20,433 nt of DNA from Gemmatimonadota bacterium. Its GTDB lineage: Bacteria > Latescibacterota > UBA2968. The notes beneath the pieces are model-generated. The model made no database searches, was not told the DNA's origin, and saw only the letters and a program-made list of their open reading frames with translations. Where the stretch lies: the NCBI GenBank assembly GCA_002714465.1, contig PAXL01000061.1, positions 1 through 20,433 of the forward strand. The letters run 5' to 3'. Both the position numbers and the translations under genes were made by a program. Numbering within the stretch: position 1 is the first letter of the stretch; every line of letters starts with the position of its first letter. Positions 6,931 to 15,105 of the stretch are shown here, one piece after another.

Positions 6931-7194
6931 ATGGCGTACATCATCGCAGAGCCGTGCGTCGATGTGATGGACAGGGCGTGTGTTGAGGTCTGTCCCGTCG
7001 ATTGCATTTACGAGGCTGACGCGACAACCCTCGCTGAAGGAGATCGTCGCCCGATGCTTTACATCCACCCTGAAGAATGCATCGACTGCGGGGCCTGCGA
7101 GCCGGAATGTCCGGTTGAAGCCATCTTCGCCGAGGAAGACACGCCCGACGAGTGGAAGGAATACATCGAAATCAACTCAAAGGCGTTCGAATAA
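6931..7194 (+). CDS. fdxA: Seven-iron-type (3Fe-4S/4Fe-4S) bacterial ferredoxin
   Basis: This 87-residue ferredoxin is a soluble low-potential electron carrier. The N-terminal cysteines C9, C17, C21 and C25 (C-x7-C-x3-C-x3-C, in [11 protein letters not shown] and EVCPVDC) and the second set C50, C53, C56 and C60 ([13 protein letters not shown]) match the seven-iron FdxA group. In that group C9, C17 and C60 hold the 3Fe-4S cluster, while C21, C50, C53 and C56 hold the 4Fe-4S cluster. The sequence is close to what I recall of actinobacterial and Thermus-type FdxA proteins, but the loop between C25 and C50 has about ten extra residues ([10 protein letters not shown]). It has its own promoter and is followed closely by a terminator, so it can be expressed alone. 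Its position after the siroheme reductase makes it a plausible electron donor to that enzyme (inference). Confidence 0.92.
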   Translation: MAYIIAEPCVDVMDRACVEVCPVDCIYEADATTLAEGDRRPMLYIHPEECIDCGACEPECPVEAIFAEEDTPDEWKEYIEINSKAFE

Positions 7195-7217
7195 GTAGTC
7201 GTCGGAAACGAAAATCG

Positions 7218-7253
7218 AAAGGGCCGAGTCCACACACGGATTCGGCCCTTTTT
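7218..7253 (+). terminator. Rho-independent terminator after the ferredoxin
   Basis: The stem arms AAAGGGCCGAGTCC (7218-7231) and GGATTCGGCCCTTT (7238-7251) pair almost perfectly around a six-base loop, with one G-T pair, and run into a T-stretch. It lies 23 bases after the ferredoxin stop and closes the redox block. Confidence 0.9.
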
Positions 7254-7277
7254 CGTTGCCTGCAACCAAACCGTCGT

Positions 7278-7305
7278 TTGAGATGGCTTGCGTCTCCGCT
7301 ATCTT
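7278..7305 (+). promoter_or_regulatory. Probable promoter for the amidohydrolase gene
   Basis: TTGAGA (7278-7283) and TATCTT (7300-7305) are separated by 16 bases, the same spacing as the two other promoters proposed in this window. The start codon at 7336 lies about 25 bases after the expected start site, with AAGGAG at 7323-7328. Confidence 0.4.
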
Positions 7306-7335
7306 GTATATCCACCAACGGTAAAGGAGCGCCGA

Positions 7336-8619
7336 ATGACCACGGATCTTGCGGCACACATCCAAGACACCCCTCTCGTAGACACTCATGAGCACTTGAA
7401 AAAGGAGCACGAGTGGGTCGATAACGGTCCTGACATCCTGCAGGATCTTTTCGGAAACTACGTCACGGCCGACCTCAAGACCGCGGGAGCGTCACCCGAG
7501 GCTCTGGACAGCCTGATGGACGGGACAAAGGATCTGCGTCAGCGCTTCGAAGCGATCAGAACAGCCTGGGAGGCGACACAGTTCACTGGTTACGGCGAGG
7601 CGGTCCGCCTCGTTGCGTCCGAGTTCTACGGCATTGAAGAACTCACGAGCGACGTCTTGGAGCGCGCGCAGGCAAACCTGACCAAACTCCGTCAGTCAGG
7701 CCAGCGATATCGCATCCTGAAGAATCGGGCGAACCTGGATCACATCCAGACGGATGACTTCTGCTGGCCCTGCCTGCCCGATGCGAGCGGTCTCGACTTC
7801 TTCTTCTACGACCTGTCCTGGGCCGGCTTCTGCAACGGCCAGATCCAGCAACAGGAGATCGAGAAAGAGACAGGCATCAAGATCAGTAACCTCGCCACGC
7901 TGCGGGAGGCCATGTCCGGTTTATTCGACACATACGCCGGCTGCGCGATAGCAGTGAAGGCTCAGCATGCCTACAACCGGACCCTTCGCTGGGAAGCCAG
8001 AGAAGACGCTGACGCGGAACGAGCGCTTGCTGCCGTCCTCTCCGACAAAGCCGGCCTCCAAGAGCGCCTGTGTCTGGGCGACTGGTGCTGGGCAAGGGGT
8101 GTGGAGCTGGCAATCGAACACGACCTGCCATTCAAGATTCACACGGGATACTACGCAGGGAACGACCGCATGCCCGTTGACCGAATCCCGGCCGGGAACA
8201 TGTGTGCGCTCCTAGCGGCCTACCCAAATGCCCGCTTCGTGTTGATGCACATCGCCTACCCATACAATCAAGAGCTGATAGCGCTCGCCAAACACTACCC
8301 GAATGTTTGGGTCGACCTCTGCTGGACATGGTCAATCGATCCCTTCACCTCCGCCGACTTTGTCCGTCGGTTCATACATACAGTCCCAACCAACAAACTC
8401 TTCGGCTTCGGAGGTGACACGGGTTGGCCGACGAGCGCGGCTGCTTATGCGATCCAGATGCGACGCTGGCTGAATCGCGCGCTGCAGGCCGAAGTCGATG
8501 ATGGCCTGCTTACAGAACTGCAGGCCATGACCATCGCCACACGACTGATGCACGACAATGCCTATGCTTGCTTCGATGTGGAAGGCACGCGTCGCCAGAT
8601 CACAGAGCTGGCAGCCTGA
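7336..8619 (+). CDS. Metal-dependent amidohydrolase-superfamily enzyme
   Basis: This 427-residue TIM-barrel hydrolase has the amidohydrolase-2 type layout. The first metal motif is H18-x-H20 in VDTHEH near the N-terminus. K208 (AIAVKAQ) is a possible lysine ligand, H269 lies in FKIHTGYY, H305 in VLMHIAYPY and D361 in GFGGDTGWP. These are the usual barrel-end positions for one or two divalent metals. The ATG at 7336 is chosen because AAGGAG lies seven bases upstream; a longer frame from 7288 would run through the proposed promoter. There is no signal peptide. Length and the HEHL opening recall uronate isomerase-related amidohydrolases, and several such enzymes act on sugar acids or lactones, but the substrate cannot be assigned. 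It follows the ferredoxin terminator and looks monocistronic. A decayed gene lies downstream. Confidence 0.85.
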   Translation: MTTDLAAHIQDTPLVDTHEHLKKEHEWVDNGPDILQDLFGNYVTADLKTAGASPEALDSLMDGTKDLRQRFEAIRTAWEATQFTGYGEAVRLVASEFYGIEELTSDVLERAQANLTKLRQSGQRYRILKNRANLDHIQTDDFCWPCLPDASGLDFFFYDLSWAGFCNGQIQQQEIEKETGIKISNLATLREAMSGLFDTYAGCAIAVKAQHAYNRTLRWEAREDADAERALAAVLSDKAGLQERLCLGDWCWARGVELAIEHDLPFKIHTGYYAGNDRMPVDRIPAGNMCALLAAYPNARFVLMHIAYPYNQELIALAKHYPNVWVDLCWTWSIDPFTSADFVRRFIHTVPTNKLFGFGGDTGWPTSAAAYAIQMRRWLNRALQAEVDDGLLTELQAMTIATRLMHDNAYACFDVEGTRRQITELAA

Positions 8620-8699
8620 GACAACGACGTCGGAGCAGCCGTTTGTGGACCTGGCCGAGGCACGGCGGTCGCCCGGACGAGCGGCTCTTTCGCGATCGT

Positions 8700-9265
8700 C
8701 GAGCGTACTCGGACAGGTCAGTCACGACAGAAGACGTGTGAGGCCGTCGATGGGGACCATATATCGCGTGGTCTTCCGACATCCAAGTCGCATCAGATGG
8801 CCTTTGGTGAGACGGACCTGAATCTCGACGAGAACAACGATCGACCAGGTCTCGACGCCACGATCGTTGTCGGGTGGGGACGGTTCATAAATGCGACGGC
8901 TCTGCGGAAAGCCGTCCGGATCGAAGAGGGCGTCATATCCGAGCGTCTGCCGAAGGAATCGATGATCGACTCGGGACACATCATCGAGAAGGAAACCGAG
9001 TATCGGCACAATCGGCTTGCTTTGGATACAGGAAGTAATCGAGAACGAGCGCTTCTAAGCACTGGGACCTATCAGTAGGCGTTCAGGTAGCGATTTTGAC
9101 ACCGAACTCGGGAGAGCAGCAAGACGACCCCGCCTTCTCACTCGGTCTCCGCTACTCGAGATCGATCAGCTGGAGCACAATGCCGCCTTCGTGACGAGGA
9201 AGGCTGAGCCCAACCCGTGGCGGATCAGTTTCACGACGGGGCTCAGCTACCGAATCTTCCACGTA
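8700..9265 (+). pseudogene. Decayed gene, probably an outer-membrane beta-barrel protein
   Basis: No single frame covers this stretch, but three frames in turn contain protein-like segments reading in one direction. From about 8797 one frame has IVVGWGRFINATALRKAVRI, then EEGVISERLPKESMIDSG, then HIIEKETEYRHN, and ends at 9078. A second frame from about 9066 reads DLSVGVQVAILTPNSGEQQ, then DPAFSLGLRYSRS, alternating as in beta-strands. A third from about 9175 reads HNAAFVTRKAEPNPWRISF, then TTGLSYRIFHVKK. The pattern suggests one ancestral frame broken by at least two indels, with the original start lost. Barrel identity rests on the amphipathic strands near the end. The upstream part (8620-8700) gives nothing recognisable. 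The stretch ends in the hairpin at 9266-9305. Confidence 0.45.
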
Positions 9266-9305
9266 AAGAAGAACGGGCAGGGAACGAAGTCCCTACCCGT
9301 TCTTC
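9266..9305. terminator. Long hairpin terminator, probably bidirectional, after the transketolase-like gene
   Basis: The arms AGAAGAACGGGCAGGGA (9266-9282) and TCCCTACCCGTTCTTCT (9289-9305) form a 17-bp stem with one mismatch and a six-base loop. It lies 21 bases beyond the stop of the minus-strand transketolase-like gene and also follows the decayed plus-strand gene. T-rich runs occur on both sides but are short. Confidence 0.7.
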
Positions 9306-9326
9306 TCTAGTGGGTGTGGCCCTTAC

Positions 9327-11573
9327 TTACATCGACTTCACAGCCTCAACCAACGCCTCGGTCGTGATACCGAAGTGCTCCCACATCGGCAGATGACCTT
9401 CTGACGGTGCAATCGTCGGGTCCACGATACCGACGTGCGCGACTGGAGTTCTGGTAATAACCGCCGCTGACTGGACAAGGGAGGCGAACCCGCGGATCCC
9501 GACCTCGGGATTCCCGATCAAACCATCCTCGATCGTCACGACCCCTCCGCTGTATCTTCCAACCAGATCTGCCAGAGCGCCCTCACTGAGGGGCAGCGCA
9601 TTAACGACCAACACGTCTACCGGCTCCTCACCCTCCAGCTGCTCAGCAGCCTCCGCTCCTAGATATGCCGGCGCTCCCAGCGCCAAGATCGCCTTCTGCG
9701 CGCCCTCATACTGTCGGTAGGTCGTCACATCCTCCCAAGCAGAGTCCGCATCCCAAAGCGCAGCTGAGCCATCCTGCTTGTCCAGAACGGGCAGGTTGTC
9801 GCGCGGAATACCGATGATGTGACCCCCGTAATGCTCGGCCAGATCCCGCACGGCCACAAATGCAGATCGCGCGTCTGCGGGTGCGTAGAACCGGTGCAGA
9901 TACGGAAGATACCCCATCGCCAGTGTGATCCAGTCGAGACTCCACCCCGAAAAGTGATCTCGTCCCGTGCAGGCACCCACGTGGGACAGATGCATCGTCA
10001 CGTTGAGACCTTCGTTCGCCCCGTCCAAGTTGCGCTGATACCGCCAGAGTTCGAACCCTTCCCGGGCAATCCCCTCGAAGAACGCAGCAAAAGTTGCAAA
10101 CACAGAAACCTGAGGCTCCGTGCTGCTCATTGCGATCCCGTTCGCCATCAGCGACGACGCCTGCTCCATTATCCCCATTTCGAACTTGTGGTAGTCGTCG
10201 ACGAGTGCCTTGGCTTTGTCAAGCTTGGTCGATGGATCTAGATCGCAGGACACGCTGAAGAACCTGGCGGGATGCGTTTCCGCGATCACTGCATACCCAA
10301 GTTGAGAACCGTTTCGTGCTGACACGGATTCACCCGGTTCGGGCAGGCTAACCGCGGCCAGCTTGTCTACAGGAATCTCGAGGTTCTTACTTCCCGGCTT
10401 AGGCCTTGCAACTGTCGAGTGGCTCATCTTCCCATTCGACCAAGCGTTATTGAGCGCGCCAATCTCTCCTTCGATCTCGGCAAACATCGGGTTCGACAAG
10501 ACATCGTCGAGGTTTCGTCCTTTCATGTGCCCATCGTGGTGCCCCTCTCCCCCGGGCAGGTCGTTCACGTGGAACAGGCACTCCAACATCGGGCCAAGGT
10601 CTCGATAGCTCATCAGGGATCCGGGTACCCAGACCTTCGCGTCCAGAGCGACACCGTGCTCGCCGGCAAACGCTTCGAGCTGGCCGCTCACGCCTATCGA
10701 ATGACCGAAATCCGCAAGCGTCACACCCTCTTCCCCTGTCGGATAGATCATCACGGGTTTCCCGCCACGAGCACTCGAGGCCGCTTCACGATACGCGTCG
10801 AACAGGGCCGATTGATCGTGTAGAGACGCAACCTCAAGAATGTCTACGCCCATAGCCGAGACTAAGATACGGGGATCTTTGTCCACAACATTCGCCGTCG
10901 TCTCCGAAAGCTGGATCCCGTTCCGATTCATCACGAACACGATCGGGGCGCCGTGAAGATCCGCACCCATGAACCCGTTGAGAGCCTGCCCTGAAACCCA
11001 TCCCGCATCACCACAGTGACAGAAAACGAGCCCATCATCACCGTGATGTGCTCGCAAACCAAGGGCCAGGCCGACGGCTACGGGAACCATCACACCGAGA
11101 CGGCCTCCGCTCAACTCCGTTCCGCCCGGAACCCAGGAAACGTGTCCGGTGATGTCCAGACCACGACGGAACTGATCGATCACTAATTGAGGATCGAGGT
11201 AGCCCCAAGTCGCCAGCGTTGAGAAGTATCCGATACTCGTGTGCGCGTGTTCGATCGTGTAGCGAACAGCATCGCTACCGGAGGCGGCGAGGGTCATGCT
11301 CAACGATGGAATCAGCTCCAGACCACCACCGAGATGGTCAAGCTCCCCAATCTCGGCCAGTGAGGCCAGAGAACCGAGTGCCGTCTTGGCGGCATCCTTC
11401 TCCAGTGCCCGCAGAAGGTGGACATCGGACTCCGTCAGACCGTTGTCTGAACGCAGATCCAGCTGGAAATCGATCACCTCGGAAGTCACAGACGAACGCA
11501 TATACCGTGATCCTTCGATCAGTTCACGGTTTCGGTTATGCTGCCGCTCCAAGGCCTCTTGCGCGTTCTGCAT
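9327..11573 (-). CDS. Transketolase-like thiamine-diphosphate enzyme
   Basis: This 748-residue protein has the transketolase domain order. The N-terminal pyrophosphate-binding domain carries GDAGWVSGQALNGFMGADLH at residues 188-207 and ends the metal-binding motif at about N216. The pyrimidine-binding domain has the conserved cofactor-activating glutamate at about E470 (EMGIMEQASSLMANGIA), and a C-terminal transketolase-C-like domain starts at about 610. The usual GDG is GDA here. H80-L-G-G-G resembles the substrate-phosphate region of transketolases, but the sequence is unlike ordinary pentose-phosphate transketolase or DXP synthase, so the substrate is unassigned. The ATG at 11573 has GGAGG seven bases upstream on the minus strand. 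It is divergent from the sugar isomerase-like gene at 11779, with a 205-base shared upstream region. A hairpin terminator follows the stop. A role in sugar or keto-acid carbon-carbon bond transfer is likely. Confidence 0.85.
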   Translation of the reverse strand: MQNAQEALERQHNRNRELIEGSRYMRSSVTSEVIDFQLDLRSDNGLTESDVHLLRALEKDAAKTALGSLASLAEIGELDHLGGGLELIPSLSMTLAASGSDAVRYTIEHAHTSIGYFSTLATWGYLDPQLVIDQFRRGLDITGHVSWVPGGTELSGGRLGVMVPVAVGLALGLRAHHGDDGLVFCHCGDAGWVSGQALNGFMGADLHGAPIVFVMNRNGIQLSETTANVVDKDPRILVSAMGVDILEVASLHDQSALFDAYREAASSARGGKPVMIYPTGEEGVTLADFGHSIGVSGQLEAFAGEHGVALDAKVWVPGSLMSYRDLGPMLECLFHVNDLPGGEGHHDGHMKGRNLDDVLSNPMFAEIEGEIGALNNAWSNGKMSHSTVARPKPGSKNLEIPVDKLAAVSLPEPGESVSARNGSQLGYAVIAETHPARFFSVSCDLDPSTKLDKAKALVDDYHKFEMGIMEQASSLMANGIAMSSTEPQVSVFATFAAFFEGIAREGFELWRYQRNLDGANEGLNVTMHLSHVGACTGRDHFSGWSLDWITLAMGYLPYLHRFYAPADARSAFVAVRDLAEHYGGHIIGIPRDNLPVLDKQDGSAALWDADSAWEDVTTYRQYEGAQKAILALGAPAYLGAEAAEQLEGEEPVDVLVVNALPLSEGALADLVGRYSGGVVTIEDGLIGNPEVGIRGFASLVQSAAVITRTPVAHVGIVDPTIAPSEGHLPMWEHFGITTEALVEAVKSM

Positions 11574-11778
11574 CGAGTTCCTCCGTCCCGTCCAAACCGG
11601 TGTAAAAACTGTCGGCGTGTAGGGAACTAAAATACATGTTTGTGTTTAAAAGGCCAGACGAATCAAGCGGAATCCGCCATCTGGACGGGCTTTCTGGACA
11701 ATTCTCTGGTTCGGTTTCGGGCGTTGTGGTATTTTCCGGATCCACCTGCAGAGCATACCCCACCGGAAGGGAATCAGC

Positions 11779-12549
11779 ATGCCTGACACCGCCGTCGCCG
11801 CCCAGATATATACCCTCAGAGAGTTCACCAAGACACCGCGGGCCATCGCAAGCTCTCTCAAGCGAGTCGCCGAGATCGGGTACAAGGCCGTCCAGCTTTC
11901 AGGACTCGGTCCGATCGACCCCAAGGAGGTCAAGACGATCTGCGATGGCGAAGGTCTCGAAATCTGCGCAACCCACGTCGGGTACGACCGGCTGCGTAAC
12001 GAAACATCAGCCGTCATCGACGAGCATCATCTTTGGGAGTGTAAATACCCCGCTATCGGCGGACTGCCTCCGGCATACCGAGAGAATGGTGCCGAAGGAT
12101 ACGTGACCTTCGCGAAAGAAGCATCGCAGGTCGCCAGAACGCTGTCCGATGCCGGTCTAACCTTCGGTTACCACAACCACAGCTTCGAACTCGAGAAGTT
12201 CAACGGTCGGACGGCGCTCCAGATCCTCCTTGAACAGAGTGACAGCGAAGTCTTCCAGTTTGAGATCGATGTCTACTGGATCCAGCACGGCGGGGCCGAC
12301 CCGGCGGAATGGATCCGGAAAGTGAAGGGGCGTAGCGATCTGGTCCACCTCAAGGACATGGAAATGAAAGGCCGTGAGCAGCTGTTCTCCGAGGTCGGAG
12401 AAGGCAACCTAAACTGGCCGTCGATTCTCGATGCCTGCCGGGAGGCGGGGACACGTTGGTATATCGTCGAACAGGACCGCTGTCAGCGCGACCCCTTCGA
12501 AAGCCTCGGCATAAGTCTGAAAAACCTGGCCGACATGGGACTCTTCTGA
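11779..12549 (+). CDS. Sugar phosphate isomerase/epimerase-like TIM-barrel protein
   Basis: This 256-residue protein belongs to the xylose-isomerase-like TIM-barrel (AP-endonuclease-2 fold) family, which includes sugar phosphate isomerases, epimerases and inosose dehydratases. Likely metal ligands are E137 (YHNHSFELE), D164 (FEIDVYW), H190 (LVHLKDME) and E231 (YIVEQD); H132 and H134 precede the first. The opening VAAQIYTLREF is typical of the family. AAGGGA lies upstream of the ATG at 11779. There is no signal peptide, so it is probably cytoplasmic. It starts 205 bases from the divergent transketolase-like gene, so the two may share regulation and a carbohydrate pathway, but no specific substrate can be named. 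No terminator is seen after it, and moaB follows after 199 bases of apparently non-coding DNA. Confidence 0.87.
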   Translation: MPDTAVAAQIYTLREFTKTPRAIASSLKRVAEIGYKAVQLSGLGPIDPKEVKTICDGEGLEICATHVGYDRLRNETSAVIDEHHLWECKYPAIGGLPPAYRENGAEGYVTFAKEASQVARTLSDAGLTFGYHNHSFELEKFNGRTALQILLEQSDSEVFQFEIDVYWIQHGGADPAEWIRKVKGRSDLVHLKDMEMKGREQLFSEVGEGNLNWPSILDACREAGTRWYIVEQDRCQRDPFESLGISLKNLADMGLF

Positions 12550-12748
12550 TTTATGGTTTCGCTTTCCGGGTCACACATCGAGCAAGGCTAAGAGATCTGT
12601 TGGATCGAGACGTTCGGCAAACACGAAATCGTCGTCTTCGTCCACTCTACTCGGTCTCCACTTCGGGGGTCGAGATATCAGCTACCTCGACTTCGAATTC
12701 AGCACGGTTTGTGCCTGCTATCGCCCACAACACGCTTCAGGAGACACC

Positions 12749-13261
12749 ATGCCTTACGAAGATCACATCGCGGAAGCCAGGGATGCCGTCACTTGCGCCG
12801 TCCTCACGATCAGCGACACCCGGACGGAGGAGGACGACAAGAGCGGAAAAATCATCCAAGAACTTCTCAAAGACGGAGGCCATTCTGTCGGTCACTATGC
12901 CGTCGTCAAAGACGAGGCCAACCAGATCCGTGAGCTTATCAACAACCTCGCCGAAAAGGGTGAGTGTCACGTCATCCTCACAAACGGCGGCACCGGTATC
13001 GCCGCCCGCGACACGACCTACGAAGCCGTCACATCCCTCCTAGAAAAACGTCTAGACGGGTTTGGAGAGGTCTTCCGGTTTCTAAGCTGGGAGGACATCG
13101 GATCGGGTGCAATGCTTTCACGCGCCGTTGCGGGCGTCTACAAAGACACCATGATTTTCTGCATGCCCGGTTCCTCTGGCGCTGTGAAGCTTGCGATGGA
13201 GAAATTGATCGTACCGGAGCTTTCGCATCTCGTATGGGAGATCTGGAGGCAAAAAGGCTGA
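12749..13261 (+). CDS. moaB: MoaB/MogA-family molybdenum cofactor biosynthesis protein
   Basis: This 170-residue protein has the molybdopterin-binding fold of MoaB/MogA, which adenylates molybdopterin before molybdate insertion. Visible motifs are LTISDTR (19-25), the nucleotide/pterin loop LTNGGTGIAARD (77-88, with the conserved aspartate D88) and the MPGSSGAVKLAMEKLI loop (139-154). Length is typical. AGGAG lies just upstream of the ATG at 12749. It works in the same pathway as MoaA, whose gene lies about 9 kb upstream, so the cofactor genes are split. The 199 bases before it hold no clear gene. I cannot distinguish MoaB from MogA by sequence reading alone; both belong to the same family. 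Confidence 0.93.
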   Translation: MPYEDHIAEARDAVTCAVLTISDTRTEEDDKSGKIIQELLKDGGHSVGHYAVVKDEANQIRELINNLAEKGECHVILTNGGTGIAARDTTYEAVTSLLEKRLDGFGEVFRFLSWEDIGSGAMLSRAVAGVYKDTMIFCMPGSSGAVKLAMEKLIVPELSHLVWEIWRQKG

Positions 13262-13975
13262 GCGGTAGGGCAGTGGGGCGGCTGCAACCATTTCCAGTCG
13301 ATCCCATATGTCAGTCCTACTTTGAGGTCGCTCCGGACATTCACACCGGTAACACAGACGCCCCGGATCTTGTCCAGACGATAAACGAAATTATTCTGCC
13401 GGCCCGTCAGGCTGAACTCTCCTACAAGCGGAAAGTTCTAGGTGTTGTAGTTCTCGTTCGGAATCACCTTGCGATCGGACAGTCCGAAGAGCGCTTCAAT
13501 CTTAGAGCGGAAACGGCAGCCCTGTTTTAGCAGGATACTTTAGTTCAGTATCACTTCCGCACCGCAGTCATTCTGGTCGTCACCAAAGTCGCGCTATCCA
13601 CGGATAACGAACTGTGCCACCCACCGTTTCAGGAAGTGTCGCTCGAACCCGGCGTTGAATCTCGCCTTGTTATTGGCCGTCCCCCGCTACCCTTCGTGAA
13701 GGCGCTCTCAAATCCCGCCAAGACAAACGGATCGACCTTCAGGTTAGGCATACAAGGTCAGTGCCTGAGATCACCCGACTCTCAGTCCACCACTGCTACC
13801 TATGTCCAGAATATCATCTCCCAAATCGTTTGCGTGACCCATCCGGAACTTGTGCACCTGACCTCCAGCAGTTGTGTTGGCTGGAATGAGGAGCTGATAG
13901 AAGGAATTGGGACAAATGATGACTTCCAGGATTCTATCTGAGCGACTAGCACGAATATGAACCTACGGAGACCTG
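13262..13975 (-). pseudogene. Decayed outer-membrane beta-barrel gene with several stops and frameshifts
   Basis: Read on the minus strand, this gap gives consecutive barrel-like segments in shifting frames. Near 13870-13774 is GGQVHKFRMGHANDLG, then DDILDIGSSGGLRVG and a stop at 13773. About 13756-13685 gives PNLKVDPFVLAGFESAFTKG. One frame from 13680 to about 13275 reads KARFNAGFERHFLKRWVAQF, then FRSKIEALFGLSDRKVIP, then FPLVGEFSLTGRQNNFVYRL, then VRSDLKVGLTYGIDWKW. It is broken by stops at 13596-13594, 13542-13540 and 13440-13438. The alternating strands and the aromatic end (YGIDWKW) are typical of outer-membrane barrels. No intact start remains. It abuts the end of moaB on the other strand. 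The family cannot be named. Confidence 0.55.
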
Positions 13976-14009
13976 CGTGCATCACCCGATTAGGTTTCGG
14001 TCCAAAACG

Positions 14010-14038
14010 AGAAAAGCCCCGGTCTTTCGACCGGGGCT
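14010..14038 (-). terminator. Rho-independent terminator of the envelope operon
   Basis: On the minus strand the perfect 10-bp stem AGCCCCGGTC / GACCGGGGCT (positions 14038-14029 and 14024-14015), with a four-base loop, is followed by TTTTCTCGTTTT. It lies 28 bases after the stop of the PorV-like gene and marks the end of the minus-strand cluster. Confidence 0.92.
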
Positions 14039-14065
14039 CTCCCATTGTTGCTATTTCGAACTAAT

Positions 14066-15064
14066 CTAGAAGCCGTAACCAACCGTCAGACGGATCGGGT
14101 TCTCATTGAACTCGGCCGCTTCGGAGAAGGAAACGTCAACGTTTAAATTCTGACCGCCAATATTGTGCTTAAGACCCGCACCTATGCTCCATGATTCGGA
14201 GTCGTGACGCGTCTTGTAGCCCGCACGGAGGGCCAGAGTATTGTTGATCCATGCTTCAGCGCCAAGATAGTAGCGCGCCGCATAGTCGGTAAAGAACGCC
14301 TGTTCAACAGAAGCGGTCACAGAAAGTGGATCACCTATATTTCCGATAATCTCACCTGCACCAGCAATGTAAAACACCGTGGGAATTCGTGCTTTCTGTG
14401 CAACTACTTCCTTGTCCGAACCGAGATTTCGGAGACTCATCGCGAGGCGAGTGCTTCGGTACCCCGTGAAGAATACAGTTCCGAAATTAAGATCAACTGT
14501 CGAGAAATCGACGAGATCTAAATCTTCTTTGACCCAACGTAGCTGGCCGCCGAAAGATAGTTTGTCCGTCAATTGCTTCGCGATTGTGATTCCAATAGCG
14601 AGGTCGCTGGCTCGGGCCATGCGGCCCGTACCTGCGGGATTCTGCGATGTTCTCTCCTCGAACTCTTCGGTCTGGAATTGAATGGCGCTCACACCAAAAG
14701 TCGCGACATTCGTCTTAACAGCAAACGCGAAGGTTCCGATAGTTGAACCCACTATCCATTTCGTGTAACTGGCTGCAACTGCCCTTTCAGTCTCAAGCTG
14801 CGTGATGCCAGCGGGATTGTAAAAGAGCGAGGAGACATCGTTCCCAACTGCACTGTATGCATCTCCCATGGCAACGGCACGGGCATTCGTCGTCAATTTG
14901 ACGAAGCCATAAGATGTCGTCGTCAGACGTGCATTTGTGATCAGGTCGCTCTCCGGAGATTCGCGAACCCGATCAACCGGAAACGGACCCAGGTCTTGCG
15001 CATTTGCTACACCCGTGCCCAATACACTGGCAGTCAAGGCGACAGCAAAAAACCTCTTAAACAT
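14066..15064 (-). CDS. PorV/PorQ-family outer-membrane protein
   Basis: This 332-residue protein has an N-terminal signal peptide (MFKRFFAVALTASVLG, cleavage probably after VANA at residue 22). The mature part has the family hallmark LTTNARAVAMGDAYSAVG and VSSLFYNPAGITQLE, followed by amphipathic beta-strands, and ends in VGYGF with a terminal phenylalanine, a barrel-assembly signal. PorV/PorQ proteins of Bacteroidetes are FadL-like barrels that act in type IX secretion; PorV carries substrates to the cell-surface attachment complex. In other FCB lineages the exact job is less clear. AAGGAG lies seven bases before the ATG at 15064. The gene lies 41 bases downstream of a protein with a T9SS-like C-terminal domain, so the pair probably works together at the outer membrane. 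Confidence 0.85.
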   Translation of the reverse strand: MFKRFFAVALTASVLGTGVANAQDLGPFPVDRVRESPESDLITNARLTTTSYGFVKLTTNARAVAMGDAYSAVGNDVSSLFYNPAGITQLETERAVAASYTKWIVGSTIGTFAFAVKTNVATFGVSAIQFQTEEFEERTSQNPAGTGRMARASDLAIGITIAKQLTDKLSFGGQLRWVKEDLDLVDFSTVDLNFGTVFFTGYRSTRLAMSLRNLGSDKEVVAQKARIPTVFYIAGAGEIIGNIGDPLSVTASVEQAFFTDYAARYYLGAEAWINNTLALRAGYKTRHDSESWSIGAGLKHNIGGQNLNVDVSFSEAAEFNENPIRLTVGYGF

Positions 15065-15105
15065 ATCGTTTCTCCTTAGAAATCCGATTCATTCGGTGAA
15101 CGCCA

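Noticed and set aside
8722..9009. 95-codon minus-strand frame in the decayed region
   Set aside because: The plus strand of the same stretch carries much more protein-like sequence, so this is probably the shadow of the relic.
12550..12748. Possible small gene or relic between the epimerase-like gene and moaB
   Set aside because: Short protein-like pieces occur in different frames, but none has a start, ribosome-binding site or recognisable motif.
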